Shown here one piece after another: positions 38,801-48,892 of a DNA stretch of 64,000 nt. The translations under genes were made by a program, and so were the position numbers. A model generated the notes under the pieces. That model was given only the letters and a program-made list of their open reading frames with translations. It did not search any database and had not been told where the DNA came from. The stretch's first letter is position 1; every line of letters begins with the position of its first letter. The stretch is from Oryzias latipes (Eukaryota; Chordata; Actinopteri; Beloniformes; Adrianichthyidae): positions 7,367,561 through 7,431,560 of the forward strand of contig NC_019867.2 of the NCBI RefSeq assembly GCF_002234675.1, written 5' to 3'.

Positions 38801-41218
38801 GGTTTTTTCTTAACATCTGAAGAAAAAAAGAAAAAAAACTTGTGTTTTTGCCTTCAAGTAGAAGCTAAATTAAGGTAATTTTGAAGCCGAAGTGATTTGA
38901 TGCATATTTCTATCAGATTAGGGTACAAATAAGCAATTTAAAAGGGACTTTATGACTTTATGACTTCTGTTTTTGTCAGTAAGAAACTGACCCAAATGGC
39001 TCTTTCAGCTGTAAAGGTTACAGACGCCGCTCCTAGACCATGATAGGACAAACATTTTTTAAAGTGACACATGATGGTTTAGATAGATCGAATAAAATTG
39101 CTGGTTATTCAAGCCGTTGTGTCTTACAGCTTCTAAAAACGATTTCATATCATCAGACCTCAACACAAGGATTGAGCAGCCCAGAATAGTAAATGGCAAA
39201 TTCTTATGAATTTGGACTCCAAAAGGAAAAAAATGAAACTCCCAATCCAGAACCTAGTGGAACACCAGCTCTGTGGTCTGTGTGGAGGACATTGTAACAA
39301 TTTATACTAAATTTTCAAGCTGTTGAACAAACAATTTATAGTTATTTGCATGAAATGTAATAAATGGATCAAAAACTCATAAACTGAACCATTTAAAAAA
39401 ACAATCTTGTGATCCAATAAAAGGTTGTTTGTGACTTCAATTAATCCGGTTTAGATGGCATTTACTCTAAATCCAGATTAAAATTCTTTTAACTGTCGTC
39501 TACATGATCCTCATGACCCTGCACAAGAATCAGCAGGTTTATAACTTATTGAGTGAATGAATGAAAAAATGTGGATCTGTAGTCAGAACATTAGTTGCTT
39601 ATTTTCAAAATTATACAGACAATGTTTGATTTCAATCTGTAAATGGATGGCACAGTAGGATCAAAGGTGGGCTTGTTTGGCAACAATTATTTAGTAGAGT
39701 TTAAAGTTTAAAAGATAATGGATCAATCCAGTTGATAAAAAAGAGACTGGTGTGATCTTTTGAAGAAGAGATAAGAGGTTGAGCATCTTTTAGTAAAACT
39801 GAATTTAAAATAAAGTGATTAAGCATTTTAGTGTCTAAATTAAAATCCTATGACCTCGGACTGATCAATGCAACAGCAAAAAAATAAATTTTAAAACATA
39901 ACTATGAACAGTTAAAAAAAAGGGAAAAAAGTCACTGAAAATAATGCTGATGTCATTTTTTTCTATTTTTTTAAGTAACACAGTAAAGATAATAAGAAAA
40001 TGCAATCTAAAATAAAAAAAACAATTATACTTATTACCCTTCTAATAAATTAGCAACAGAATTGTTTTAAAAACGTATTCCCCAGCACCATTTTGTTCTG
40101 GTTTTTCAAAGGAATTTCTGTACAATGCAAAGTGACTTCCCAGCTTCTTTTAGTGAGATTTTACAAGCATCCATTACTTACATTGATTATTTGTTCAAAT
40201 GTGTGTTTTTCTTTAAAATATATATATATTTTTAAATATATCATACCATGTATTTTTATATATATTATTTTAAGACAGCAATAAAACTTGCTTTGAAAAA
40301 AAAAGTTTGCTTATGCTTAAGCTAAAAGGTAAAACACTTTAAACAGTGCAAGTTAAGACCACTATCAGGATCATTCTGCCTTGGTATACGTGAGGCCCCA
40401 CATTGCTGCATGTGTGCCTAGAGTCACTTGAAAGAATAACAGTGCTGCAGAAATTTGGCCTTCATCTGAACCAGTGTGAATAAAATAAAAATCATTATGT
40501 GCATCCACACATCTGTCGAGAAAGGACATAAAACAGAGACTGACAGCATGCCTCACAGACACAGCAATACTGTATGTGAAGATCTCTGCCTTTTTGTGTA
40601 AGTGTGGCCATTAGTGACACGGTCACACGGTGTCATTGCTAAGGATTATTGCAAATAGTACACCACTAACCAGTGTTTTGTTTTGCTATACAAAAGAATG
40701 CAAATTCTTATGAAGCATGGTTAATGTTAAGTATAATATAAGGAATATGCTCTTTTAAAAAAGGAATATTTTACTCACCGACCACTGAGGCTCCCCTTGC
40801 AGCAAAAGCCAAAGCATATTCTCTGCCAAGGCCTGGGAAGAAACACTTGATTTGTGAGAATAAAACTCTGCCATGGACACTCACTCAGTCACTTATGCCC
40901 TTTCACACACTTTCATCAGCCTGGTTGTTGTAAAAGTCGTACTTTGCTCCCCCACTTCGTTACTTAAACAGTTAAACTTTAAAGGGATGACTTGAAGAAT
41001 CTTGTATAATCGGTATTTTGTCCCAACTGGCTATTTCACAGACTGGAGGCACATTGAACACTTTTCTTTAACTGTATTTTTACAAATTCGCCACCAACAT
41101 TAGCATTGTTATTGTAGCAATAATTAAGCTAAAAACGAACACAAACGCGGAAAAGGGGAGATTTACCTCCTCCAGCACCGGTGACAAGCACGACTCTTCC
41201 GTCGAATGACAGAGACAT
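16364..41218 (-). CDS. hsd17b4: peroxisomal D-bifunctional protein (17-beta-HSD type 4), complete, 25 exons
   Basis: In peroxisomes this enzyme hydrates enoyl-CoA (hydratase 2) and then oxidises (3R)-hydroxyacyl-CoA in beta-oxidation of very-long and branched chains. Coding exons from the start: 41218-41167, 40832-40779, 37855-37748, 37148-37089, 37005-36984, 36851-36805, 36613-36529, 35741-35554, 34091-34000, 33832-33808, 33677-33549, 31366-31257, 23190-23078, 22848-22725, 22557-22506, 21119-21048, 20320-20217, 19614-19549, 19146-19077, 18989-18883, 18434-18348, 18250-18164, 17821-17683, 17206-17079, 16453-16364. All join in phase with GT/AG borders and total 2211 nt: 736 residues plus TGA, the human length. 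Catalytic residues are present: S149, Y162, K166 (dehydrogenase) and D510, H515 (hydratase). The protein ends in AKL, a type 1 peroxisome signal. No break was seen. Confidence 0.97.
17283..17340 (-). repeat. tRNA-derived SINE-like fragment
   Basis: On the minus strand the text GTGGTGCAGAGGTAGAGCGG resembles an RNA polymerase III A box. It is followed by the small palindrome CCTCTGATCAGAGG. No B box or full cloverleaf is evident, so this is at most a truncated SINE head in hsd17b4 intron 23. Confidence 0.3.
19777..20133 (+). mobile_element. MITE family A, copy 2 (left end missing)
   Basis: It shares the GGCTTACAGCCCCTCACAAC block, the AATGGCGAGCAACATCGGAG block, the CGTCTGTTCCTGATTCACGA block and the right-hand AACACAATTTTCATTGGAG end with the other copies. 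The left inverted repeat is absent. It lies in hsd17b4 intron 17, about 85 nt from exon 17. Confidence 0.7.
21720..22280 (-). mobile_element. MITE family A, copy 3 (reverse orientation)
   Basis: This is a full-length copy of about 560 bp in the opposite orientation to copies 1, 2, 4, 5 and 7. Its high-coordinate end reads TAAAGTCCCACTCCAATTAC on the minus strand. Internal family blocks are present (TTGTGAGGGGCTGGAAGCAG, GATGCATCCGCTTGCAGAC). It lies in hsd17b4 intron 15. Confidence 0.75.
23673..24197 (+). mobile_element. MITE family A, copy 4
   Basis: The left end reads TTAAAGTCCCACTCCGATCA. The right end contains AAAACACAATTTTCATCAGT followed by AGGGGTCTTTAA, the inverted complement of the left end. 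It is about 525 bp long and lies in hsd17b4 intron 12 close to exon 13. It has no coding capacity. Confidence 0.8.
27530..27800. repeat. array of inverted AAGTTGATCCAACTTAA-like words
   Basis: The region repeats short palindromic pairs such as TTTAAGTTGATTCAATTTAA, AAAGTTGATCCAACTTAAAT and TCTATCCAACTTAATTTAAT at irregular spacing of about 20-60 bp, in both orientations. It looks like a teleost simple-repeat-derived element. It contains no ORF. Confidence 0.5.
31367..33548. other. hsd17b4: hsd17b4 intron 11, no gene seen
   Basis: This is an AT-rich intron between exons 12 and 11. I recognised no coding sequence or defined mobile element in it. Confidence 0.6.
34092..35553. other. hsd17b4: hsd17b4 intron 8
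   Basis: This intron between exons 9 and 8 contains an AT dinucleotide microsatellite near 34331-34352 and the MITE A fragment at 35030-35119. It has no other recognisable feature. Confidence 0.6.
35030..35119 (+). mobile_element. MITE family A, copy 5 (right-end fragment)
   Basis: Only the right-hand 90 bp remain: a TGTCCTCTAAAATCACAAAA block, CAATTTTCATCAAAGTGGG and the terminal GGGTCTTTGA. It is a truncated relative of copies 4 and 6. Confidence 0.6.
38085..38240. repeat. short hAT-like MITE (GGATCAGGTGTGTT family), copy 1
   Basis: This is an imperfect foldback. GGCCTCAAGGGCTGGCCTCC lies on the left, CACCAGCCCTCGAGGCCAGG on the right, and ACCTGGATCAGGTGTGTTTA in the middle. Related copies are at 58205-58375 and 61935-62105. 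The family type is inferred from its style in fish genomes. Confidence 0.55.
38325..38720. repeat. dispersed DNA repeat starting CAGTGTTTTTCAACCTTTTT
   Basis: The left end CAGTGTTTTTCAACCTTTTT, followed by GCGACGGCACACTTTAACCT and CCCGCGGCACACCAGCAACC, is typical of a non-autonomous hAT-like repeat in fish. The right end could not be placed, so the end coordinate is a guess. Confidence 0.45.
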
Positions 41219-41420
41219 TGCTCTAATTTACTAAATCAATGTGGGTTCGAAGTCAACACCAACTCAGAGGCTGCACGATCCGAGTTAGCAGAGGTGAACT
41301 CCTGCAGAATCCACTTCCGTGTTTACAAGGGGGTCGTTCCCAGCTGTGACCAATCAGAGATCAGGATTCTGTGACGTATTTTCAACGTGTTGAACGTTAC
41401 TCCTCCTTTTCTGACTTAGC
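41219..41420 (-). promoter_or_regulatory. hsd17b4: hsd17b4 proximal promoter / 5' UTR region
   Basis: Immediately upstream of the start codon the sequence is richer in CG than its surroundings. It contains an inverted CCAAT box (CCAAT at 41350-41354 on the plus strand) about 135 nt upstream of the ATG and a CRE-like TGACGTA at about 41371. No TATA box is obvious. The transcription start is not determined. Confidence 0.45.
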
Positions 41421-41933
41421 GACAAATACTTTTTAAAAGAGAAAAATGTTAAGTTCCATCAGTTTTCTTGTTTGTTTGTTTTTTCTTTTTTTGTTATTAT
41501 TTATTTAAAATACTGTATTTAGTATGTTTAAGTCCTGAAATATATTAGTTGCAATTTTATTTATTATTTTTATATCAGAACATTCAATTCTTGTACTTAA
41601 AAACCTACAAAAGTTCTTTTGTGTTAAAATTAAAATTATTTTTAAAAAATCTAGTTTTTGGATTCAAGAAATCGATGTAGTAGTTTTTGTTAGTGACAAA
41701 ATATTCATTTTAATTTGATTAAATGACAAATTATTTTAAAATTTTGCCCTATAGCTACAAAATGTAGGCTATTCTTGCAGCAATATTAACAGCAGGGTGA
41801 TATGCTCTTATTACTAATATTGGTGGTCAGCATACACAACATACTGTATATTTATTAATGATGTGTTTTATCAGCCAAAATTGGCAATATGCGCAACATA
41901 AATGTTCAAATTTTAAAGGTAAAGCCTCTGGGG

Positions 41934-42470
41934 CATGGGTCTCCAACCTGAGGCTCCGGAGCCACATGTTCCCTTTATTGTGGCTCTTTGATTTTGAAAG
42001 AAAAAGGCTAATAATTTAAATAAATAAGGAGTTTTTAGTTTTGGTCAATTTCTTTAAGCTTTATCATTTGTGTTTAGACTTTTAACACATCCGATAACTG
42101 AGCAAAAATATGGTAAAAGGTTTAATCTACAGTCCAGCATGCGTCCATTAATATGATAGAAAATGTCATGTTTCACTTTGAGTTTTTTTTTTTTTTTGCA
42201 TTTTAAATTGTAAATAAGTAAATCTGCTGCAGCAGGGCTTTGTTTGAGACAGGGTTGATATTATTTTGAAAGCAACTTGGATGGGCTGCTGCTGGGGAAA
42301 GTAATATGTCAAAGTTGTTTTTTGTTAAACAAATATTATCCTGTTGTAATTCAATTGTTGTAAATATTTAATGGCCACAAAAACATAAAGAAAGGGTGTC
42401 TTTTTAAAACAGCGAGGTGGGACTTTGTGGCTTTCCCTGGATTTTGGTCAGTTAGAAACTGAAAATTGCT
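41934..42470. repeat. dispersed DNA repeat with GGCTCCGGAGCCACATG
   Basis: GGGTCTCCAACCTGAGGCTC followed by CGGAGCCACATGTT and TGTGGCTCTTTGATTTTGAA is the end of a teleost non-autonomous DNA transposon. The far end is uncertain. It sits between hsd17b4 and prr16. Confidence 0.45.
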
Positions 42471-42799
42471 TTTTTCTATGAAGTTCCAATTGGTATACAG
42501 TATTAGACTCTGATGTATTTGTTCAAATGTCTTACTTTCTCAGCAAACTGGAAAATTTCAGTCAATGTAGCAATGTGTAATTGAGAAGTTGTTGCTATTT
42601 AAACTTTTCTGTTTCTATTTTTTTCTGTTAAAATGATACTTATACCTGGATTTTAAGAAATTTGTGAGAAACAAAGCCTTAAGCAGCAGGAAATTGCTGG
42701 ATTGGACTGTTTTAGTAGGAAACATGTGCTGCAACTTTTTGAAAGCACAACCAAGAGCTTTTGCATCATCATAACAGGGAGAAAACAGTGAGCAGCAGT

Positions 42800-43505
42800 C
42801 GGACTGGATAATCCGAGGGAAGGAGGAGAGGCAGGCAGAGCGCACCAGGCTGCTCTGCGCCCGGACGCTGCCTGCTCTCCTCACACTCTCCAAGGAGGCT
42901 GTGATGGAGACAAGATGAACCCTGCGATGTGTTTTTCAGCGGAAAGTGGCGTCGTTACTCGGGCGTCATCGTCAGAAACGGCTATTTCGGGGAAAGTGGA
43001 GGAATATATCCCATTTTGCTTGATATTTGTGGATTATTATGGACCGTCACAGCAGCGATGAACCCAGTAACGTGCAAAGAGATGCTACTTGTTCCTCTCT
43101 GCTAATATTTTTCATCATAAATTCGACTATTTTCTTTCCCCCAGAAATGTTAAACCCCGTGTTGACGTGACATATTTCGTTTGGCATGTCTTTTTTTTTC
43201 TACATTTTCACCCAACATTGACGCGCGTGAATGTGCCGCCTGTGTCAGACAGCATGATCCAATATTTTGATATACCGTTATTTTTGTGGTATGTGTTCCG
43301 CTCCAGTGCGCATGCCTAGCGGTAGATATAGAATGCCGTCCGACGTCACTTCTTCGCCTCGTCCTGACCACGATGTGGGAGCAGAAGTGGAAGGAGCGCA
43401 GAACTGAGGGAGCATGCGTTGGCACAGTGGCATCGTCAACACCAAAGGATTTTGTCTTGTTGTGTTCCTTCACCAAATAGCCCAGATTGTGCCATAAACT
43501 GAAGA
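42800..43505 (+). promoter_or_regulatory. prr16: prr16 promoter / 5' UTR region
   Basis: This region upstream of the prr16 start has more CG dinucleotides than its surroundings (for example around 42838-42880, 42946-42985 and 43310-43370). An in-frame TGA at 43500-43502 just before the ATG closes the reading frame upstream, supporting the chosen start. No transcription start can be fixed from sequence alone. Confidence 0.4.
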
Positions 43506-46500
43506 ATGTCAGGAACATCAAATGCGGAGGCTGAAGGAGTAGTCTCCAAAGTACAAGTGAAAAGGGAGATTAAGACAATCGTGGAGAATTTGGAAACTAT
43601 CCTGGGAGACCTCAAGGATGTGGCAAAAGAACTAAAAGAGGTGAGCTGAATGTCTTTCTTTAACGTGGTCCAAGCACCCAGATGGGAGGCTGACATCCAC
43701 CTCTGGGTGGCCTGGAAATGGCACACAATCACGCGTTCACACATGCACAAAAAGACAGGGCTGCACTCCTCCTCTTGCCCACTAATGTGATCATCATCTC
43801 CAACATGAAAGACATTTGGCAGGGAGGATGTGGGGAGTGAAATGACAGGACAGAGTCTTCGCTCTGACTCACTCCCAACTATGATGAAAGTGAGAAAAAT
43901 GTAATCACAATTAATATTTAATGGACAAGTTGATTCAACCATGAAGGCGCCTTTGCATTTTATTTCATCATCTAAATGCTGTTGCTGTTGTTTGCTGCAA
44001 ATTATCTCCTTGTATAAAAGAGAGATGGATTCTGCTTGTTGGTTGTTGTTTTTTTTTCTTTCCCTCTCTTTTCTTTTTCATTCATGCTAAATAATAAAGA
44101 ATTGGAAATTGAATTCAAAGTGTTAAAGAAGCAGCGGTGTTGCTGAATGGTATAAGATCAATAAAGTTTTCTGTAAAGTTTTTGAAACAGAGCTCCTTCT
44201 ATGAAAGTGATTCCTCCCAGAAGAGTCGAGGCATACGTTTCTGTTGTCACTACAGTCATGCCTACATTCATTGAGTGGGGGGTTGTTGGTTGTACATCAA
44301 TTGGTTTGTTTTAATTTTCTTTTTTTCTTCTGTTTGTCTGCTTGTTTTTAACTGTAAAGCGATTTGAGCTGCATGGTACGAAAAGCACATTTTTTATTAT
44401 CAATATAGCTTAATTCTAAAACCAATAAATCCAAATTTTAAAAAAAATCCACTAGATTTTCTTCTCAGGCTGACATAAATTTGTAAATCGTGCATTCAGA
44501 CTGTTTTGCTAAAACTTTCAACTAGAGCTGTCATTATTATAAAACCTTCTTTTACATTATAAATGGCTCTCCTTCTGCTCCTCTGCTTTCTTTTTACATC
44601 TTGAGATTAATACGACTCCTTTTAGATTTTCCACATGTTTAACATTTACATCGGCAGCCATCACAGTTAATAAAAAAGACATTGTTATCTGTCTATCGTG
44701 ATCTTTTTCGAATGTGCCCTGTTTCTTTTACCCTCTTTTTTTCCCTGCAGGAAATTGTGTAGAAGATCATTTATTCTGATACTGCACAGACATTGAATAC
44801 ATACCTCAAGGGGGTGTTTCAATCAAAGCCAGTGTTTGGGGCATAATCCATCTGAAATGCAGTTATCTGTTAAAACTCACAGGCTGGAGCTCAGCCTGCC
44901 TCTGAAAGGGGACCCTGCCCAGATGCTTGGCACAGGCGCTTGGGCTGCCTGGCCTACAGCAGGGGCTGCACGATGGGATACTGGTGTTACCTCTTGTGTG
45001 TGTCCCAACAAATTATCCATTTAAAGACTGCATAGAGAGTTTAGCTCTTTGCCTGATTTGCACTAACAGACTATCTCTCTCTTCAGTTTTCTTTCTCTAG
45101 CTCTTTTTCTTCTTCTCCCGGCTTCTTTTCAAGCCACTATTTGGACATGCATTTCAGAGCCTTACATGCAATCGTGTTTTAAATTAGGCCCATGTAGTTT
45201 TCTGAAGCTCTACTTCAAAAAGTGAGTACAAGTTTTGTCACAGGCTGCGCAGCGCTGTTGCTTTGAAACAAGAAGGCCCTGGTCCAAATCCCAGCCGGGT
45301 CCTGTCTGTGTGGAGTTTGCATGTTCTCCCTGTGCATGTGTGGACTTTTTCTGTCATCCTTCCACAGGCCAAAAACATGTTTTGTAGGATTAATTTGGTG
45401 ATTGTAAACTGTCACTTTGGTTTGTTTGGGACTGGGTGGCCCTGCAATCAACAGACAAGCATTGCACCTCACCTTTACCCCGAAGTGGGATAGGCGTCAG
45501 CAACCCCGTGACCCTACACACCATTGACTGTATATGAGGAGTGGCAAATAGGAAGTACCCAGGGGCTCCAGGAAGCCAAAATCCAATAGACTTCTACTGA
45601 GAAATAAGCAGCTATGTTTTTGTCAACATAACCTTTACATATGCTTGCTAATAATATTTTTACATGACATTTTTCAATTTTATAACTGACCAATTAGATG
45701 CCACAATAAAAGTATCAAAACATTTGAATGCCAGATTCTCCCAAGTCCACTTTCAAATAATAGGGAACGTGACCTTCCAACAAGCTCACTCCTGACTGGC
45801 AAGAGTAGTTGCCATAGAAATGTTGACCCAGACCAACTAGGACCAATCATACCAATCACAGGACGTTCAGCTCCAATATGGCGGCATCCGTATCGTGGAA
45901 AATGGCGACTCAATTGACATCATTTTGCTGGAGCCAGAAGAAGTTATCCCTTTTCAGTGGGTGACATCACACTCACTCAGTCCAGTCCTCATGTACAGTC
46001 AATGCCCTGCACAGGAAAAGCTGGAATATAAGACTGATAGAAGTTTTTGTCAGTTTCCTTTGTGGGTTTTAAACAGAACAGAGTTTAAAGAGTTGAATAT
46101 TGGAATTATCAGTCACAGTATGTTAGACTTTCCAAATTCTAAGTCGTATAATTAACTTTAGTTTTGAGCATCCAAGCCGATTTCATCAAAAGGAACAAAT
46201 CAAGGAAGGAATTTATGTTTAACAGAAATAAAATTGGTGAAACACAGACAATTTTAAAAAAATCAACTTTAAACCCATAAAGAAAATGTTTTATATTTCC
46301 AGTTTTTACCGTTTAAAACCATTTATCTGAAAGTCATTACAACAGTTTTCCAGTGTCTTGGTACAACAAGTTCCTCTTGTAGTCAGTTCCTTTTTGGCCT
46401 TAGATACCTTTAGATGGTTAGTGTTTGAAGACTGGAGGGGAGTTGTGTACCAGCCTCAGGACAACTTTCAGCTGGGATGGCTCTAGTCTCCTCCATAGGC

Positions 46501-48243
46501 TTTAACAAAGTGATGCAGAAACTGACAGGGTGCATGGATGGTTGGATGGATAGACATATGTATGGATGAAGAAAGTTCAATCAGGCATCATGTCTCAAAG
46601 GAATTTGAAGGAGTCTTTTTTGCACAAGTTGAAGGCATTGTTCCTTTTTGTACACACAGAGATTTCTCTAAAAATGTACTCTTGAATGCACAAGTTTGTG
46701 ATTTTCATTGCACGTCAAGAGGAAAATGATGAAATATCAGACAGCTCTACTGATCACATATATGGTTGGATCAAACTTGTTTTAGGTCATCAGAATAAAT
46801 TAAAAAAAAAAAAAAAAAAAAAAAAGAACTAATTAAATGGAACCATTTTTTGCAAAACATTTAAGGTCCTTTTGTCCTCTTATTTTGTTGTGCCCACACA
46901 CCAAAGAGAAAAGTTAGTTTTCAAACATTAAAAGTAATCCGCTTTAACAGTGTTTATTCCTATGTGATCACACAAAATGGTTTTTAAGTCTTGCCTTCCT
47001 GGTAGATATAAAAATGAACCTTTTTGACACATCATTTAAGCATTTGTCTGGTAGGTTCTGAGTGCTAAATAAGCTAAATGACATTTTCTATTGGGAAGTT
47101 GTTTTTGCTTCACAGCAAGAAAGTCCCAGTTCGAGTCCCGACTGGGGGACCTGAAACCAAAAAGAGACCTTTTTAGTGTTTTCTTAGGGAAGATCAAACG
47201 ATTTTGTGATAGAATTTGTTTTGTTCTCTTCCACAGCCTTGTTTTCTTTTCTCTTGATTTTCTTTGCAGCTGAGATTGTTATTGGTGATATTTCCTAGTC
47301 TCATGCCAAGTTGTCACATAAATTTATTAACCTTGACCTGAGCTGTCACAGTGACACTTCTCCTGCTTGTCACCAGGTTGTTCATGAGATTGACACCCTG
47401 ACTTGTGACCTGCAACTGGAGGAGGAAGGACTGACAGACAGCTCAAAGACTGACACGCTCAACTCCAGCTCCAGCTCCACCACCACCACTACAACTGCTT
47501 CTAGTCTGGAGAAGATGAAGCTTCTTCCAGAGGAATACTTTTTTAAAACACAGGTGCCCTTCAATCGGGTTCCTGCCAACCCCTTGGCAGTCTTGACTGT
47601 CCTGAAGAAGCCACACCCACCCCTGCCACCGCCGAGACTCACCTCACAGAGAGCTGAAGATCACAACGCCAAAAGTCTGCCTCATCCGACTTTAGTTTTA
47701 TCAGGGAATATATCAAAGGCTAACGGGTCTTTATTTAGGAACGGCGGGCTTTTCCCACTGAAACCAAACAAGGATTTATTCTCCTCTACTCCATGCTTCA
47801 TTTCCAATGATGGCGGGATTCCTGAATCAGGCCTTGTTCCCACATTGCCGAAGCCCATGCCGCTTCTGAGGCATGACAAGAACAAATGCCCAAAGGCCCC
47901 CGGCAGGGAGCCCCGTGAGAGAGAGCGTGTCCGTTTCAGTGAGAAGGTCCAGTATCACGGCTACTGCCCAGACTGTGACCTCCAATATGATGTCGATGAG
48001 ACAGAACTCCACTTACAGGCTGAGCTGAGCGACCTGCGGCTCAGCCCTGTGCACTGCTGCTCCTCTTCACCCCGTCCTCCTCATCCTCTTTCTCACGAAC
48101 TATTGTTGGAAAATGGAGGGCTCCCTGTCAGCCACAGCTTTCCACCAACGACAAACACTCTTCCACCTTGTGTGCCTCCTCACGCACCTTCCCTGAAGCC
48201 CCATAAAACAATCTTACGCAAATCAACCACCACAACGGTTTGA
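43506..48243 (+). CDS. prr16: protein Largen (proline-rich protein 16), complete, 2 exons
   Basis: Coding exons are 43506-43640 (45 codons) and 47377-48243 (288 codons plus TGA), 333 residues; human is about 304. In mammals Largen increases cell size by promoting translation, especially of mitochondrial-protein mRNAs. Exon 1 gives MSGTSNAEAEG then an amphipathic helix (IKTIVENLETILGDLKDVAK) that continues across the junction into VVHEIDTLTCDLQ, a likely short coiled coil. Next come LTDSSKTDTLNSSSSS, a Thr-rich run, NPLAVLTVLKKPHPPLPPPR, and the conserved RERVRFSEKVQYHGYCPDCD near residues 227-246. The C-terminus is PHKTILRKSTTTTV. Order and wording match PRR16 throughout. The middle of exon 2 is less conserved and proline-rich. 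Confidence 0.95.
45240..45515 (+). mobile_element. LINE/SINE 3' tail fragment
   Basis: The text TGTGTGGAGTTTGCATGTTC, TCTCCCTGTGCATGTGTGGA and GTGGGATAGGCGTCAGCAAC followed by CCCGTGACCC is the widely dispersed 3' region of a teleost non-LTR retroelement or SINE. It is 5'-truncated with no coding capacity. Confidence 0.65.
45522..46004. mobile_element. MITE with CATTGACTGTAYATGAGGA inverted ends
   Basis: The 483-bp element has terminal inverted repeats: left CATTGACTGTATATGAGGA, right (read on the minus strand) CATTGACTGTACATGAGGA, 18 of 19 identical. It has no transposase. It lies directly next to the LINE/SINE tail in the prr16 intron. The target duplication is unclear. Confidence 0.75.
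47926..47949 (+). other. prr16: Prr16 RVRFSEKV motif (PP1 docking-like)
   Basis: Residues 229-236 read RVRFSEKV, fitting the protein phosphatase 1 RVxF docking pattern ([K/R]VxF) with a following hydrophobic position. A CPDC pair follows at residues 242-245. The human protein has RVRFNEKV at the same place. Binding is inferred, not shown. Confidence 0.6.
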
Positions 48244-48886
48244 CAACAAGCCCCCTTTGTCACGTCGTAATCTAAAGTCTTGAATAATTATTTGTTTTTT
48301 AACCTCGTCAGCGCCTTCCACTCCAATTGAACTTTGGATTATACTGACAACAATAGGAATGTTTGGGAAACAGACAGGAAAAGGGGGATAGAGTGCGTCG
48401 AAAAGGAAAGAAAGGCAGCGCCATACGGCCGACGACAACAACAACAGAGAAATCCAAATGAGACGGTAAGTGTTTGTGCATGTATGACTGTGTTTTCCAA
48501 TAGGGTAAAGAGGAACAAGGTAATGTGCAATTATGTGTGCAAACTGATGCATGACTATGTGTCCTCCTACATGTTTATTGTGTTATCCATGACGGTAGAC
48601 ATTTAATCAAAGTGTGATGTTCTTGTTAGAGTTTACTGGATGAGCAACAGCATTCTCTGAACTCTGAAAGTCAGGATGTTGTTTCTTTGAGAGGATGCTT
48701 AATAATTGAAATCCTTTTGGATAAAACAAGTGAAGCAGCTTCCTAGAGTTTTCATCTCAGGCATTAAAATGCTCCCATAAGTGGACACGCAGAAATGTGC
48801 AGAAGGTAATTGTATTTTTATCCACAATTTTTATGTCAAAAAAGACAAAACAATATGGACTCAAAGTTTCAGTTCTCTGATGAAAG

Positions 48887-48892
48887 AATAAA
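48887..48892 (+). terminator. prr16: candidate prr16 poly(A) signal
   Basis: This AATAAA hexamer lies about 645 nt after the prr16 stop. It was chosen only as a plausible signal in this region; others could be used. Confidence 0.25.

Larger units (their letters stand above)
37856..40778. other. hsd17b4: hsd17b4 intron 2, 2.9 kb
   Basis: This intron lies between coding exons 3 and 2. Repeats at 38085-38240 and from 38325 are listed separately. The remainder is AT-rich with no coding exon seen. Confidence 0.6.
33549..41218 (-). other. hsd17b4: hsd17b4 exons 1-11: short-chain dehydrogenase domain
   Basis: The exons encode about residues 1-287. The start [20 protein letters not shown] holds the glycine-rich NAD-binding motif TGxxxGxG, with NDLG after beta-strand 2 and VVNNAG later. 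[20 protein letters not shown] followed by AAK supplies Ser149, Tyr162 and Lys166. The N-terminus is two residues shorter than in human, so these correspond to human S151/Y164/K168. The domain continues to [20 protein letters not shown] and GWIGKLRWER. Confidence 0.93.
43641..47376. other. prr16: prr16 intron, repeat-bearing
   Basis: The single prr16 coding-region intron carries a LINE/SINE tail (45240-45515), a MITE with inverted ends (45522-46004), a second LINE-tail remnant near 46430-46560 (CAGCTGGGATGGCTCTAGTC) and a 24-nt poly-A run at 46802-46825. No further exon is evident. Confidence 0.6.

Noticed and set aside
43436..43942. 168-codon minus-strand ORF
   Set aside because: Antisense to prr16 exon 1 and its flank; no homology seen.
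47091..47160. tRNA-like B box (GTTCGAGTCCC)
   Set aside because: No A box or cloverleaf; it is part of a LINE/SINE tail fragment.
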